From an uncultured Muribaculum sp. (GTDB lineage: Bacteria > Bacteroidota > Bacteroidia > Bacteroidales > Muribaculaceae): a stretch of DNA of 64,000 nt. Below, in pieces: positions 26,659 to 35,639 of the stretch (positions are counted from its first letter, which is position 1; each line of letters begins with the position of its first letter). The stretch lies in contig CAJUMZ010000001.1 in the NCBI GenBank assembly GCA_910587665.1, positions 124,001 through 188,000 of the forward strand, given 5' to 3'. The notes beneath the pieces were generated by a model that had not been told where the DNA came from, did no database searches, and worked only from the letters and a program-made list of their open reading frames with translations. Both the position numbers and the translations under genes were made by a program.

Positions 26659-26919
26659 TCACGCGCATCTACGAAGCACGATAAATGTATTGGCCAATGA
26701 CCTATGGCACGTTATGCTCCGCATACCGCGCCATAGGCTACAATTAACACGCCGCGCTGCGGCATATTTCGCCCGACAAATATCCCACCGCAAACCCGCA
26801 ATATACAAACCGCGCCGCATAGCGGCGACTCAATAATAGCCTATGGCGCGGGATGCCCTGCATCACGTGCCATAGGAACGAGGCAAATCCCAACGGATGC
26901 GCTTCGTAGATGCGCGTGA
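26659..26919. repeat. Inverted pair of roughly 105-bp palindromic units (REPIN-like)
   Basis: Perfect 19-bp terminal inverted repeats (TCACGCGCATCTACGAAGC at 26659-26677 and its complement at 26901-26919) enclose two mirror-image half units. Each half has, from the outside in, the terminal motif, a 37-bp hairpin beginning CCTATGG and ending CCATAGG (26701-26737 and 26840-26876), a 13-base spacer and a small GCCGC hairpin (26751-26763 and 26813-26827). A single unit of the same design lies at 44079-44184. It is extragenic, between the convergent sufS and T9SS-cargo genes, and no protein is encoded in it. Confidence 0.85.
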
Positions 26920-26928
26920 GCATGACAA

Positions 26929-26962
26929 AAAGGGTGCATCAAATTGACTTGACGCACCCTTT
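26929..26962 (-). terminator. Terminator of the T9SS cargo gene
   Basis: A 14-bp stem with one mismatch (AAAGGGTGCATCAA and TTGACGCACCCTTT) around a 6-base loop is followed on the minus strand by TTTTTGT. It lies 23 bases beyond the stop of the minus-strand gene. Confidence 0.8.
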
Positions 26963-26984
26963 ATTTGAGATAAATAATGTAGTC

Positions 26985-27956
26985 TTACTTAACGAGCACC
27001 TTGCTTACCTTGTTGCCCTGGCGAACAACATAGATACCATTGGCGGGGTTAGACACCTTCACGCCCTGAAGATTGTAATACTCAACGGGAGCATTCTCCT
27101 CAACAGCCACATTGTCGACACCTACAGTACCGGTAGATGGAACCAATTCCACCTTAGTGACAGTAATATTCTCACCTACAAGCATCAAACTTTGATTAGC
27201 AGCACCATCGGTAAGCTGTTCAACATCTTCATCTGTTAACTTGATGGTAAATACGCCGGATGGTTCTGACAAATTCACAGTACCATATTCTTCTTGAAAA
27301 CCCTCACACGCCTTAAATCCGGGAAGCACAGCCTGACTCCAATCAGCAAGGAGCAACTGAACTTTTATGTTGCAATATTTATCAGCAGCAGGATCACCGG
27401 TATTTACATATGAAATGTTGAGATCATCACCGGCTTTAATCTTTGCGGCAATAAAATCAGAGACAGGAAGTTTTATTGCATTATCCCACCAATCAAGAGC
27501 CTGACTTCCATCAAAAAGAACCTTTGCCGCTGAAGGATCTACATTCTCCTCATTCTGAAGATACGCAGCCTTGAGGACAAGGGTACCGGGAGCCGAATTC
27601 TGGATAGCATACTGCTGAACACTAACCTTTCCCTCATTCAGAGGCGCAACAAGTTTTGTTTCACCGGCCTGAGCTTGGAAAGAAGCATTAAGACTTTCAT
27701 CATTATAGTTTATGGCAATCTGAACAGTGAAATCAACCGGTTCAAATTCGATAACGATAGCATCCCATTGGCTGTAGTCGGCTTCGCCAACCCACCAATT
27801 CACCCAACTCCATTCTTTTTCGAATGTGATGGTTTTGGTTGCTGCGTCATAAGCAGCGTTGTTCAATGACGGGAGGATGTCGAGTGTTTCGGCTTTTGCC
27901 GTGAAGCCAAACGCCATAGCTGCGACAGCAGCAAAAGAGAGTAATTTTTTAATCAT
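26985..27956 (-). CDS. Secreted protein with T9SS type A C-terminal sorting domain
   Basis: This 323-residue protein has a signal peptide (MIKKLLSFAAVAAMAFGFTAKA) and two similar beta-rich modules (about 23-145 and 150-270; WSWVNWW and DWWDNAI start comparable regions) that look like carbohydrate-binding folds. The C-terminal tail, about 255-323, is a type A sorting domain: VEYYNLQGVKV, NGIYVVRQGNKV and final KVLVK. Such tails send a protein through the type IX pore and onto the surface or outside. The export machinery genes occur at 13.7-18.4 and 53.1-59.9 kb. No catalytic motif is visible. Composition is somewhat AT-rich relative to neighbours. It may be a surface glycan-binding protein. 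Confidence 0.8.
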   Translation of the reverse strand: MIKKLLSFAAVAAMAFGFTAKAETLDILPSLNNAAYDAATKTITFEKEWSWVNWWVGEADYSQWDAIVIEFEPVDFTVQIAINYNDESLNASFQAQAGETKLVAPLNEGKVSVQQYAIQNSAPGTLVLKAAYLQNEENVDPSAAKVLFDGSQALDWWDNAIKLPVSDFIAAKIKAGDDLNISYVNTGDPAADKYCNIKVQLLLADWSQAVLPGFKACEGFQEEYGTVNLSEPSGVFTIKLTDEDVEQLTDGAANQSLMLVGENITVTKVELVPSTGTVGVDNVAVEENAPVEYYNLQGVKVSNPANGIYVVRQGNKVSKVLVK

Positions 27957-28015
27957 AAAGTTTTTGATTTAGGTTATTAAATTAGGTTAGTTACTTAGTT
28001 TATGTTAAGGTTACG

Positions 28016-28023
28016 CAAATATA
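28016..28023 (-). promoter_or_regulatory. Candidate -7 element TATATTTG for the T9SS cargo gene
   Basis: TATATTTG on the minus strand lies 59 bases before the ATG at 27956 and leaves a long AT-rich leader. No TTTG sits at the -33 spacing, so a helper factor may be needed. The remaining intergenic sequence up to 28194 shows no further recognisable site. Confidence 0.5.
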
Positions 28024-28194
28024 GTTACAAAAGGCTTCGCATAATGATACTATTTTACCCTATTGTAACACTTTCATTCCACGAAGTCCAAATACCATGT
28101 TAAAATCACGCCACCAAACTCAAATTACTCTTTCAGATAATTCAAATAAATTGGCTGCGCCACCGCGAACCGGCTTGCAGCTGACATCCGCTAT

Positions 28195-28225
28195 TATGTT
28201 TCGTCGAATATTATTCGTATATTTG
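28195..28225 (+). promoter_or_regulatory. Promoter of the TPR / beta-barrel operon
   Basis: TATG (28195-28198), 19 bases, then TATATTTG (28218-28225), ending 20 bases before the ATG at 28246. The -7 box is an exact consensus match and the -33 has one mismatch. Confidence 0.55.
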
Positions 28226-28245
28226 CAATATAATAACCGGAATAG

Positions 28246-31218
28246 ATGAAAAAGATTGTTATATTGCCTGCCGCATTGACTTTGGCGCTCACCGCCTATC
28301 CGCAAGTCAACTCGCCGGAGCCGGAAGGATATGTGACCCGAGGCGAACTGATGTATCGCGATGGAAATTATCAAGGAGCTGTAGACCAGCTCACTTCGCC
28401 TGCCGCTACGCTTGCATCACCATTAGAAAAAGAAAGTGCTTCATATCTGGAAGCCATGAGCTATCTGAACTCAGGGTCGATAGAAGTGGCTCGGAAGGCT
28501 CTTGAAAAGTTTGCATCCGATTATCCCGCGTCACGTTACCGGGTTGCCGTAAAGATGGCAATAGCCGATTGTGACTTTTATGATGGCAACTATAAGAAAG
28601 CACTTGCCGGATACCGCGGCATAGATCCAAAGAGCCTTGACCTTGCCATGCAGGAGGATTACGAATACCGTACCGCCTATTGCCGCATGATGCTCGGCGA
28701 CTACGAGAAGGCACTTGTCGGATTCAGAAGTCTTCAAGGCGTAAAACGATATGCCGGAGCTGCACGATTCTATCAAGGATACATATATTATGCGCAGGGC
28801 GCATATGCAGAGGCAAAAAAATATTTTTTGGAAGCCGACAGCCGTACAGCCCCCGGAAACCGCGCGACATATTACCTGACACAGATCGCCTACATCGACC
28901 GCGACTATGACAAGGCGTTGTCACTCGCAAAAGCCCATATGAACGATATCCCCGAATACCGCTCCGAAATGCAGCGTATAGCCGGCGAATCGCTTTACAA
29001 CCTCGGCAATGAAGCAGAAGCCTTACCCTATATCGCCGATTATACCGGTGACGTTGCCGACCCCAAGCCGTCGGCTATGTATATACTCGGCGTATGCCAA
29101 TACAAGGATAATGACTATGAGGCGGCAATCCATACACTTCAGCCAGTAACAAAATGTGACGATGCGATGGGACAGTCGGCTTATCTTTACATCGGACAAT
29201 CATATCTACAGATTGGCAATCTAAACGCCGCCCTGCTTGCCCTGGAGAAAGCCTACCGCATGGACTATGACCGCGAGGTGCAGGAAACGGCATTTTATAA
29301 TTATGCCGTGGCAAAAGCGGAAGGAGGGAGGACACCGTTCGGCAGCTCGGTGAGCATGTTTGAGGACTTCTTGAAACGATATCCGGAATCACGCCATGCT
29401 CCTGAAGTGGAAGAGTATCTTGTGACCGGCTACATGACCGACAACAATTATGAGCAGGCGCTTGAGTCAATACTGAAAATCCGTCGACCGTCGGCAAAAA
29501 TACTTGCTGCAAAGCAAAGGGTGCTGTACACCCTCGGCACACGCGACCTTGCTTCGGGGCGCATAAGTCAGGCAATAACCCGGTTTACCGAAGCCAAGTC
29601 GCTCGCCTCCCACAGCCGGGCGATAGCGACAGAGTGCGATCTCTGGCTCGGCGACTGCTATTACCGTCAGGGAGAATACGGGCGTGCCGCAAGAGCATAT
29701 AACAGCTACCTTAGCGCCTCGCGTGCCGACGATGCCAACCGCCCACTCGCCTACTACGACCTCGGATACGCACGGTTTGCGGAAAAGCGCTATGGTGACG
29801 CACGTACCGATTTCGAACGCGTGGTAAACAACCCCGGCAATCTTGACAAGACGGTGATAGCCGACGCTTACAACCGCCTTGGCGACTGCCATTATTATCA
29901 GACAGACTTCAGCTCCGCATCGGCAAACTATGACCGTGCCTATTCCCTGAATCCGGAAGCAGGCGACTATGCCCTCTTCCAAAAAGCCATGATGAAAGGA
30001 CTTGGCAAGGATCACCACGGCAAAATCGAGTCGCTTGACGACATGATGGAGCGTTATCCGACCTCCGGGCTTCTCCCTGCCGCCCTACTTGAAAAAGCGG
30101 AGAGCTACGTCGCCCTCAACCGCCCCGGCGACGCGGTGGTAATATATGAATCGCTTGTAAAGCGATACCCGACCACTTCACAAGGCAGAAACGGCTACCT
30201 GCAACTCGCAATCACACAGCTTGCCCAAGGCAAGACCAACCGTGCGATAGAGTCCTACAAGACCGTGATACGCAACTATCCCACAAGTGAGGAAGCCAGA
30301 ATAGCCTCCGACGACCTCAAGCGACTTTTAGCCGATGAAGGAAGGCTAAATGAATTCAGCAGCTTCATAGCATCAATACCCAACGCACCGAAATTCGAGA
30401 CTTCGGAACTTGACGCCCTGACATTCCAAGCCGCCGAACGCGCCTACCTAAATGACAAGAGCAAGACCGCTCGACTGAAAGACTACATCACGCAATACCC
30501 GGGTGGCAGATACGAGCCACAGGCACTGACCTACCTGTCACAGTCGGCATTTGAGTCAGGTAATCCGACCGACGCACTGAAATATGCCGCCATGCTCACA
30601 GAGCGGTATCCTGACTCTGAAGCCGCAGAAGACGCCCTTGCCATAAAGGGAAGTGTGGAGTATGACCTCGGCAAGGGAGACGAGGCGCTTGCCACATTCC
30701 GCCGACTCGAGACACGTGCCTCGGCATCACGCAACATCGTGACGGCCCGCCTCGGCATAATGCGTGTGTCACGCGACATGGGCAACCATGCCGAAGTGAT
30801 CGAATCCGCCGACAAGCTTCTGAAGTCGACAGCAATCGGCACTTCGCAAAAAAGCGAGATCATATATTCAAAAGCATATGCCCTCTCACAGACAGGACAT
30901 GGCGACGAAGCTGTAAAGGAATGGGAAAAACTGGCAAAAGACACCGATGACATCTATGGCGCAAAGTCGGCATACTATCTTGCACAACATTATTTCGACA
31001 CAGGCTCGACAAAGAAAGCAAAAACGACTGTCGAGAAGTTGATCGACTCCAACACTCCGCATAATTACTGGCTCGCGCGCGGCTATATACTCCTTAGCGA
31101 CATCTGCCGGAAGCAGGGAAGCGACTTTGAGGCAACCGAATATCTCAAGAGCCTGAAAGAAAATTATCCCGGCAAAGAAAAGGATATATTCATAATGATC
31201 GACGAGCGACTAAAGTAA
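28246..31218 (+). CDS. Large periplasmic TPR-repeat protein, partner of the following beta-barrel
   Basis: The 990-residue protein has a signal peptide (about 1-19, MKKIVILPAALTLALTAYP) and then almost unbroken tetratricopeptide-type helical hairpins from about 28 to the end, with many copies of the pattern A-x(2)-A/Y-x(3)-L-x(4)P. No catalytic domain is present, so it should be a periplasmic protein-binding scaffold. The next gene starts 18 bases later and encodes an outer-membrane barrel. Such TPR-barrel pairs recur in Bacteroidales, but I know of no assigned function. It differs from PorW in lacking a lipobox. Confidence 0.82.
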   Translation: MKKIVILPAALTLALTAYPQVNSPEPEGYVTRGELMYRDGNYQGAVDQLTSPAATLASPLEKESASYLEAMSYLNSGSIEVARKALEKFASDYPASRYRVAVKMAIADCDFYDGNYKKALAGYRGIDPKSLDLAMQEDYEYRTAYCRMMLGDYEKALVGFRSLQGVKRYAGAARFYQGYIYYAQGAYAEAKKYFLEADSRTAPGNRATYYLTQIAYIDRDYDKALSLAKAHMNDIPEYRSEMQRIAGESLYNLGNEAEALPYIADYTGDVADPKPSAMYILGVCQYKDNDYEAAIHTLQPVTKCDDAMGQSAYLYIGQSYLQIGNLNAALLALEKAYRMDYDREVQETAFYNYAVAKAEGGRTPFGSSVSMFEDFLKRYPESRHAPEVEEYLVTGYMTDNNYEQALESILKIRRPSAKILAAKQRVLYTLGTRDLASGRISQAITRFTEAKSLASHSRAIATECDLWLGDCYYRQGEYGRAARAYNSYLSASRADDANRPLAYYDLGYARFAEKRYGDARTDFERVVNNPGNLDKTVIADAYNRLGDCHYYQTDFSSASANYDRAYSLNPEAGDYALFQKAMMKGLGKDHHGKIESLDDMMERYPTSGLLPAALLEKAESYVALNRPGDAVVIYESLVKRYPTTSQGRNGYLQLAITQLAQGKTNRAIESYKTVIRNYPTSEEARIASDDLKRLLADEGRLNEFSSFIASIPNAPKFETSELDALTFQAAERAYLNDKSKTARLKDYITQYPGGRYEPQALTYLSQSAFESGNPTDALKYAAMLTERYPDSEAAEDALAIKGSVEYDLGKGDEALATFRRLETRASASRNIVTARLGIMRVSRDMGNHAEVIESADKLLKSTAIGTSQKSEIIYSKAYALSQTGHGDEAVKEWEKLAKDTDDIYGAKSAYYLAQHYFDTGSTKKAKTTVEKLIDSNTPHNYWLARGYILLSDICRKQGSDFEATEYLKSLKENYPGKEKDIFIMIDERLK

Positions 31219-31236
31219 CCTCACAAACCAAAGACA

Positions 31237-32976
31237 ATGGCAAATACCATATATAGAATCGCGACGGTACTGACCCTTGCAGGGTTGACCGTTACAACCT
31301 CGGCAGATGAGCTCACAAAAGAGATCACCATAGAAAAAGACATTGCGGTACAAGAGCGCGAAGCACGCAAGCTTACAGTACTTCCACGGCTTAACCTTCC
31401 GTCAATAGAGTCTAAAAAACTTAAATGGACTGAACGAGGCATAGCCGCACCGCTCACCCACGACATAACCGTGCTTGCCCCTGCAGCATATGCCGCCACT
31501 ATGGAAAAATCGCCATATCGCGGATATATAGACGCAGGATATTTCCCGTCGTTTGAAATCGGAGTGTCGGCAGGCTACCGTATCATCAACAATGACGCCA
31601 CACGCCTTGGCGCATGGCTGCAATATGACGGAAGCGACTATAAGCGTGACAACCGTGCAGGTGAAAAGATGAAAATGCGTGACCACACCGCCACACTCGG
31701 CATAAATTTAAACCATAATATCGACGGAGCAGGAACGCTTGACGCGCATCTTGCCTACTCATTGTCGGCATTCAATTATCATAACATCCCGGGCGACGGC
31801 ACATCGCAGTCAACCAATACGATAGTTGCCGGGATAGGATGGCAAGGCAACGCTGGAGCATTTGACTATAATGCGTCTGTCGATTACGGATTTTTCAATT
31901 TTTCGGATGGTGCGAGCTACGGTATGGGCGCACCGTCGGAGAAACCTCTATCCGAAAATCATGCAAAAATAAAATTGGGAGGCGCCTACAGCTTTAACGG
32001 CAACAATAGTGTCGGGGCTGACATAAACACGGCATTTGCCAACGCCACCAACACAATCACAATAACCTCAAGCGGTGCCACATTCTCCCCCAAGAATCGT
32101 GGAGATTATAGCCACGGCTACTTTGCCATAACCCCATATTATCTCAACACCGGAGCCTCATATTCAATAAAGCTCGGACTCCAACTTTATCAGACATGGG
32201 GAGGCAACAACGGCTTCCGTGTAGCCCCCGACATACGGGCTGACTGGCACTCCGGCGACAAATTTGCAATCTACGCCCGATTGACAGGAGGAAACCCCAT
32301 GCTCAATGACATGCAGTCACTCTTTGCCCGCAATCACTATATCTTTCCCTCTCTCGCTTATGGCAACAGCCACCGTCAATGGAACGTAGACGCAGGATTC
32401 ATAATCGGTCCGTTTTCAGGCGCAAGTATAGAGGTGTGGGGTGGCACGGGAAAAGTCAAGCAACTTCTCATGCCCACGCTTTACAGCAATTTCAACGACC
32501 TTGACGGGATGTATTCGGCAATAGATTTCACTAACCTTCATTACGGAGCTGCGTTTAACTACGTGTACCGCGATTTGGCAACACTGCGTATATCATATGA
32601 AGGAGCACCCCAGGAATATAATAAGGGTAACGCCGTGATGCTTGACCGTGCAAAACACGTGTTTGACGCAAAACTCACAGTCACACCGATAAAGGCTCTT
32701 GACCTCGAAATCGGCTACGAGTTGCGGGCTGACAGAGCGGTCTATAAAATATCACCGGCAGGACTAAGCCAGGCACAATTTACCGGCAACCTATACTACA
32801 CACGTGTCAACCTCGGCAATGCGGGCAACCTGCGGTTTGGGGCGGCATACAAAATAACTCCGGCATTCACTGTGGGCGCGCGCATAGAAAACATCCTCAA
32901 CGGCAAATGGGACACTCTTTACGGGCTGCCCAACAAAGTAGTGAGCGGACTTGTCGGCATCGGATATAAATTCTAA
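31237..32976 (+). CDS. Outer-membrane beta-barrel protein, TonB-receptor-like, no plug
   Basis: The 579-residue product has a signal peptide (about 1-23) and from about 95 onward repeated amphipathic strands that alternate aromatic and polar residues, ending in VSGLVGIGYKF with the terminal Phe expected for barrel assembly. There is no plug domain and no SusC motif. The region 24-80 is basic and Leu-rich and may contact the periplasmic TPR protein encoded just upstream. It is best described as an outer-membrane barrel of unknown substrate. Confidence 0.75.
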   Translation: MANTIYRIATVLTLAGLTVTTSADELTKEITIEKDIAVQEREARKLTVLPRLNLPSIESKKLKWTERGIAAPLTHDITVLAPAAYAATMEKSPYRGYIDAGYFPSFEIGVSAGYRIINNDATRLGAWLQYDGSDYKRDNRAGEKMKMRDHTATLGINLNHNIDGAGTLDAHLAYSLSAFNYHNIPGDGTSQSTNTIVAGIGWQGNAGAFDYNASVDYGFFNFSDGASYGMGAPSEKPLSENHAKIKLGGAYSFNGNNSVGADINTAFANATNTITITSSGATFSPKNRGDYSHGYFAITPYYLNTGASYSIKLGLQLYQTWGGNNGFRVAPDIRADWHSGDKFAIYARLTGGNPMLNDMQSLFARNHYIFPSLAYGNSHRQWNVDAGFIIGPFSGASIEVWGGTGKVKQLLMPTLYSNFNDLDGMYSAIDFTNLHYGAAFNYVYRDLATLRISYEGAPQEYNKGNAVMLDRAKHVFDAKLTVTPIKALDLEIGYELRADRAVYKISPAGLSQAQFTGNLYYTRVNLGNAGNLRFGAAYKITPAFTVGARIENILNGKWDTLYGLPNKVVSGLVGIGYKF

Positions 32977-33014
32977 AAAATACACATATTATATATAACC
33001 TAATAACCAACACG

Positions 33015-35360
33015 ATGAAAATAACCAACCTAATTGCCACGGCATTGGTAGCGGCTTGTGGCACCATGACACTCATTGCGGCACCGGTGATACCGCGCGA
33101 CGAAGCGATGGAGCAACGTATCGAAAAACTACTGAAAAAGATGACGCTCGAGGAAAAGATCGGGCAGATGACTGAACTTACACTCGGAGTGCTTGGCGGT
33201 CCGTTCGATCCCGTGGCGCGCCCCGACTTTACTATCGCCAAGGACTCTCTTGACAAAATACTCGGCAAATACAAGGTGGGATCAATCCTTAACGTAGCCG
33301 ATGTGGCACTCACTCCAGAGCAATGGTATTCAATCGTATCGCAGATTCAGGCTTACTCGATGGAGCACATCGGCATTCCGTGTATCTACGGTCTTGACAT
33401 GAACCATGGAGCCAGCTATACGATGGGCGCGACGCTCTTCCCTCAGAATATAAACATGGGCGCGACATTCAATCGCGAGCTTGCGCGACGGGGTGGTGAA
33501 ATCACGGCATACGAGACCCGTGCAAGCGACGTACCCTGGACTTACAACCCCACTGTCGATCTCGGCAGAGACCCACGCTGGCCGCGTATATGGGAGAACT
33601 ATGGCGAAGACGCATATCTAAGCGCACAGATGGGTAGCGCTACCGTGCTCGGCATGCAGGGACCCGACCCCAACCATATCGACCGCTATCACATCGCCTC
33701 CAATCTCAAGCATTTCATGGGCTACGGTGTACCGGTAAGCGGCAAGGACCGCACCCACTCATCTATCGGCGAGCAAGAGATGCGCGAAAAGCATTTTGCC
33801 CCCTATCTTGAAGCTATCCGCAACGGCAAGTCGCTATCCATAATGGTAAACTCCACGACCAACAACGGTGTCCCGTTCCATGCCAACGCCAAATATCTCA
33901 CCCAATGGCTTAAAGACGAGCTTGAATGGGACGGACTTATTGTGACCGACTGGGCTGACATCAATAATCTTTATACCCGCGAATATGTAGCCACCGACAA
34001 GAAAGACGCTATACGGCTTGCCATCAATGCCGGAATTGACATGGCGATGGAGCCTTACAACGTGGATTTCTGCACACTGCTTAAAGAACTCGTTGAAGAG
34101 GGCGAAGTGCCGATGAGCCGCATAGATGACGCATGCGCACGCGTATTGCGACTGAAAATGCGCCTGGGCTTGTTTGAGTATCCCGACACCAAATGGACCG
34201 ACTATCCATTGTTCGGATCCAAGGAATTTGCCAACGCGTCACGTCAGGCAGCCGAGGAATCAATGGTACTTCTGAAAAACGACAAAGGTATACTACCTCT
34301 TACAGGAGGGAAACGTATCCTTGTAACCGGTCCCAACTCCAATTCCATGCGCTCGCTTAACGGCGGATGGACCTACACATGGCAAGGACAGTTCACAGAC
34401 ATGATCGCCGACCGGCACAACACAATTTTCGAAAGCCTTGCGGAACGCTTCGGCAAAGAAAATGTAACCCTTGAAGAAGGAGTCAAATACCTCGACTATC
34501 AATGGGGCGGAAACTTCGGACCGGAAGATGCCTCAGGTATCTCAAAAGCCGTTGATGCGGCAAAAAATGCCGACATCATTGTGGCATGCGTAGGCGAGAC
34601 AAGTTATTGCGAGACTCCGGGAAATATCAACGACCTCAATCTATCGGAAAATCAAGTTCAACTTGTAAAAGAACTCTCCAAGACAGGTAAACCCATCGTA
34701 CTGATACTAAACGAGGGAAGACCGCGCCTTATCAGCGAGATCGAACCGCTTGCCGACGCGATCGTCGATATAATGCTTCCGGGTAATTACGGAGGCGAAG
34801 CACTTGCCTCTCTGCTCGCAGGCGACTCCAATTTCAGCGGCAGATTGCCTATTACATATCCAAAGCACAGTGCCGCCCTTATCACTTATGACTATAAAAA
34901 AGGTGAAAGCTCACAGACTATGTCGGGCGCATACAATTACGACGCTGTGGTCGATGTACAGTGGATGTTTGGCACAGGACTAAGCTACACTACATTCAAG
35001 TATGACAATCTCCGCGTAAACAAACCCGAATTCAAGTCAGGCGACTCACTTATATTCAGTGTTGAGGTCACCAATACAGGAAAGGTTGCAGGCAAAGAAA
35101 GCGTATTGTTATACTCAAGCGATCTCGTGGCTTCTACATCCCCTGATGTACGCCGCTTGCGTCAGTTTGAAAAAATAGACTTACAGCCGGGTGAGACAAA
35201 GACCGTCAGCTTGACTGTTCCCGCCAATGATCTCGCTTTTGTAGGCTATGATGAAAAATGGATACTTGAAAAGGGCGACTTCCGCATTCAGGTAGGCGAC
35301 CAGGTAATCAATGTCCGGGCCACAGAGACAAAGAAATGGGACACCCCTAACCGCGATTAA
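33015..35360 (+). CDS. GH3 beta-glucosidase-type glycosidase, secreted
   Basis: This 781-residue enzyme has a signal peptide (about 1-22). It shows the three GH3 parts: a TIM-barrel (about 30-375) with KHFMGYG and the nucleophile Asp312 in LIVTDWADI, an alpha/beta sandwich (about 400-620) with ESMVLLKNDKGILPL, and a fibronectin-III-like domain (about 675-770). It should release glucose or xylose from beta-linked oligosaccharides in the periplasm. The gene starts 38 bases after the barrel gene and ends in front of a strong terminator, so it may close the operon begun at 28246. Exact substrate cannot be told from sequence. Confidence 0.93.
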   Translation: MKITNLIATALVAACGTMTLIAAPVIPRDEAMEQRIEKLLKKMTLEEKIGQMTELTLGVLGGPFDPVARPDFTIAKDSLDKILGKYKVGSILNVADVALTPEQWYSIVSQIQAYSMEHIGIPCIYGLDMNHGASYTMGATLFPQNINMGATFNRELARRGGEITAYETRASDVPWTYNPTVDLGRDPRWPRIWENYGEDAYLSAQMGSATVLGMQGPDPNHIDRYHIASNLKHFMGYGVPVSGKDRTHSSIGEQEMREKHFAPYLEAIRNGKSLSIMVNSTTNNGVPFHANAKYLTQWLKDELEWDGLIVTDWADINNLYTREYVATDKKDAIRLAINAGIDMAMEPYNVDFCTLLKELVEEGEVPMSRIDDACARVLRLKMRLGLFEYPDTKWTDYPLFGSKEFANASRQAAEESMVLLKNDKGILPLTGGKRILVTGPNSNSMRSLNGGWTYTWQGQFTDMIADRHNTIFESLAERFGKENVTLEEGVKYLDYQWGGNFGPEDASGISKAVDAAKNADIIVACVGETSYCETPGNINDLNLSENQVQLVKELSKTGKPIVLILNEGRPRLISEIEPLADAIVDIMLPGNYGGEALASLLAGDSNFSGRLPITYPKHSAALITYDYKKGESSQTMSGAYNYDAVVDVQWMFGTGLSYTTFKYDNLRVNKPEFKSGDSLIFSVEVTNTGKVAGKESVLLYSSDLVASTSPDVRRLRQFEKIDLQPGETKTVSLTVPANDLAFVGYDEKWILEKGDFRIQVGDQVINVRATETKKWDTPNRD

Positions 35361-35380
35361 CCCATCTCCCCACTACAGAA

Positions 35381-35410
35381 ATAGCCTCCACCCCGGAGGC
35401 TATTTTTTTT
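35381..35410 (+). terminator. Rho-independent terminator after the GH3 gene
   Basis: ATAGCCTCC (35381-35389) pairs perfectly with GGAGGCTAT (35395-35403) around ACCCC, and a T run to 35410 follows. It lies 20 bases after the GH3 stop codon. Confidence 0.9.
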
Positions 35411-35413
35411 GCA

Positions 35414-35565
35414 ATTCCTCTTCCTTTTATCACATATCAGCAAGTTATTCCTCTTCCTTTTATCACGTATCAGCAAGTTACTCCTCTTCCTTTTATCACA
35501 TATCAGCGAGTTATTCCTCTTCCTTTTATCACGTATCAGCGAGTTACTCCTCTTCCTTTTATCAG
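35414..35565 (+). repeat. 33-bp tandem repeat array, four full units plus 20 bases
   Basis: Units begin at 35414, 35447, 35480, 35513 and 35546 and share the core TCCTCTTCCTTTTATCAC. They differ only at a few alternating positions (ATTCC/ACTCC, CACATAT/CACGTAT, AGCAAG/AGCGAG). The last unit stops after 20 bases with TCAG. The second array of the same unit lies at 37017-37069. Because 33 is a multiple of three, one frame stays open across it, but this is not evidence of coding. There are no spacers, so it is not CRISPR. Confidence 0.9.
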
Positions 35566-35581
35566 AATAACTCTATAATTT

Positions 35582-35612
35582 ATTGTTTTTCAGAAAATAA
35601 TGATTATCTTTG
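35582..35612 (+). promoter_or_regulatory. Promoter of the DUF4143 ATPase gene
   Basis: ATTG (35582-35585), 19 bases, TATCTTTG (35605-35612), ending 27 bases before the ATG at 35640. One mismatch in the -33, exact -7. Confidence 0.6.
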
Positions 35613-35639
35613 CAACATCACTATAAAACGACAAAATAA

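Noticed and set aside
35414..35565. Possible CRISPR array
   Set aside because: Units are directly adjacent with no spacers, and there are no cas genes.
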